Assembly (NCBI GenBank): GCA_030705745.1
Contig: JAUZPT010000088.1
Location: forward strand, 1 to 9,561
Direction: 5' to 3'
DNA length: 9,561 nucleotides
Origin: Bacillota bacterium
GTDB lineage: Bacteria > Bacillota > Bacilli > Bacillales > Cytobacillaceae
The position numbers and the translations under genes were made by a program. Below the pieces are notes generated by a model. It was not told the origin of the DNA, made no database searches, and saw only the letters and a program-made list of their open reading frames with translations. Below, in pieces: positions 9,049 to 9,561 of this stretch (position 1 is the stretch's first letter; the number at the start of each line of letters is the position of its first letter).

Positions 9049-9087
9049 CTCCCCTCGATTATCATTACAGTATCGAATAACTGGGAG
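9049..9087 (+). promoter_or_regulatory. Possible hairpin covering the VOC gene ribosome site
   Basis: CTCCC (9049-9053) is complementary to GGGAG (9083-9087) of the GGGAGG ribosome site, and inside it TCGAT (9055-9059) pairs with ATCGA (9072-9076) over a 12-nt loop. If the transcript starts upstream of 9049, this two-part helix would hide the ribosome site. The stem is short and interrupted, so chance is quite possible. Confidence 0.25.
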
Positions 9088-9095
9088 GTATTAAA

Positions 9096-9557
9096 ATGAA
9101 GAGTGCAAAATTGTATGAAACACATGTGTACACGAGGAATCTTGAAGCAGCAATAGCCTTTTATGAAGGCCTTGATTTGGAGCTTGCGTACGTAATAAAT
9201 GAAAGAAGGGTAGCTTTTTTCTGGCTCGGGGATGCTGATAAAAAGGAACAAATGCTTGGAATTTGGGAGGTGCCTGAAGAAAAATTCAGGACGTCACATT
9301 TTGCTTTTTACGTTTCATTGGATGAATTATTACAGGTTCCTGCTTTCCTGCTGAAACGGGGAGCCCAAGTACTCCCTTCTTTCGGATTGGATGCATCGGA
9401 ACCGGTTGTTCATACATGGATGCCTGCTGCTTCCTATTATTTTCAGGATCCTGACGGAAATTCGCTTGAATACTTGGCACTCATCGACGGAGATCCCAAT
9501 CCCGAGCTCGGTGCTGTCCATTTAAGTACCTGGCAGAAACATGGAGCCACCAGCTGA
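9096..9557 (+). CDS. VOC (glyoxalase/bleomycin resistance fold) family protein
   Basis: This 153-residue single-domain protein of the vicinal oxygen chelate superfamily has two beta-alpha-beta-beta-beta modules. The likely metal ligands are H10 in YETHVYTRNLE, H68 in TSHFAFYV and E125 in DPDGNSLEYLA, the usual H-H-E pattern. The segment NLEAAIAFYEGLDLELAY (15-32) is the typical first helix with its FYE motif, and QDPDGNSLEYLA (117-128) is the hallmark last strand. The substrate cannot be told: the family includes glyoxalases, dioxygenases, thiol transferases such as FosB, and binding-only proteins. It does not look like a close FosB. GGGAGG lies 7 nt before the ATG, so the start is firm. The stop is only 4 nt from the window end, so downstream partners are unseen. 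Upstream is the repeat-bearing interval, and no clear promoter was found. Confidence 0.9.
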   Translation: MKSAKLYETHVYTRNLEAAIAFYEGLDLELAYVINERRVAFFWLGDADKKEQMLGIWEVPEEKFRTSHFAFYVSLDELLQVPAFLLKRGAQVLPSFGLDASEPVVHTWMPAASYYFQDPDGNSLEYLALIDGDPNPELGAVHLSTWQKHGATS

Positions 9558-9561
9558 AAAA

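Larger units (their letters stand above)
8785..9095. other. Non-coding interval with repeat array and AT-rich segment
   Basis: No gene is supported in these 311 bases. They hold the five-copy 21-bp array (8825-8919), then a strongly AT-rich segment (about 8920-8975). A weak hairpin follows (AAAGATGAG 8968-8976 with CTCATTTTT 8991-8999). Further on are a sixth repeat copy (9011-9020) and the leader of the VOC gene. The minus strand is open through the array (FIYN/FIYK heptads), but that frame runs through the terminator and over the DUF2892 gene end with no ribosome site, so I take it as a by-product of the 21-bp period. No convincing sigma-A promoter for the VOC gene was found: TTGAAA (9040) and TATCAT (9060) are only 14 nt apart. 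Confidence 0.7.

Noticed and set aside
8928..9251. Minus-strand 107-codon open frame opposite the VOC gene start
   Set aside because: It overlaps the VOC coding region antisense, shows no family motif and has no ribosome site at its start.

Overview
The window is a conserved housekeeping stretch of a Bacillaceae-type Firmicute chromosome. The minus strand carries, in transcription order, yerA-yerB-yerC-pcrB-pcrA-ligA, the order I know from Bacillus subtilis. The proteins read as full-length orthologues, with strong AGGAGG-like ribosome sites and classical sigma-A promoter boxes. No frameshift, transposase, phage gene, CRISPR array, tRNA or rRNA was seen.

Layout on the minus strand, from high to low coordinates. 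yerA (adenine deaminase-family amidohydrolase), yerB (DUF3048 lipoprotein) and yerC (TrpR-like DNA-binding protein) form one unit. It starts at a putative promoter near 8150 and ends at a strong hairpin terminator at 4893-4923. pcrB (heptaprenylglyceryl phosphate synthase) follows with its own extended -10 promoter. A 159-bp gap then holds a hairpin and a second promoter for pcrA. The start region of that promoter carries a good match to the Bacillus LexA (DinR) operator. pcrA (UvrD-type helicase) and ligA (NAD-dependent DNA ligase) are 36 bp apart and probably cotranscribed. ligA runs off the left edge after about 537 codons.

On the plus strand, facing away from yerA, lie a small DUF2892 membrane protein with a histidine-rich tail (8330-8740), a strong terminator (8752-8784), a 311-bp non-coding stretch and a VOC/glyoxalase-fold protein (9096-9557).

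The most unusual structure is in that non-coding stretch. Five identical 11-mers, TGTAGATAAAC, are spaced exactly 21 bp apart with variable A-rich spacers and lie next to a very AT-rich segment. The reverse complement contains TTATCTACA, one base away from the DnaA box TTATCCACA. A lone sixth copy lies 102 bp past the start of the last one. Whether this is a DnaA-binding cluster, another protein's iteron-like array or a dispersed intergenic repeat cannot be settled from one window. I found no convincing new multi-gene system here. The other points of interest are regulatory: the pcrA LexA box, a hairpin over the ligA ribosome site, and a possible one before the VOC gene.
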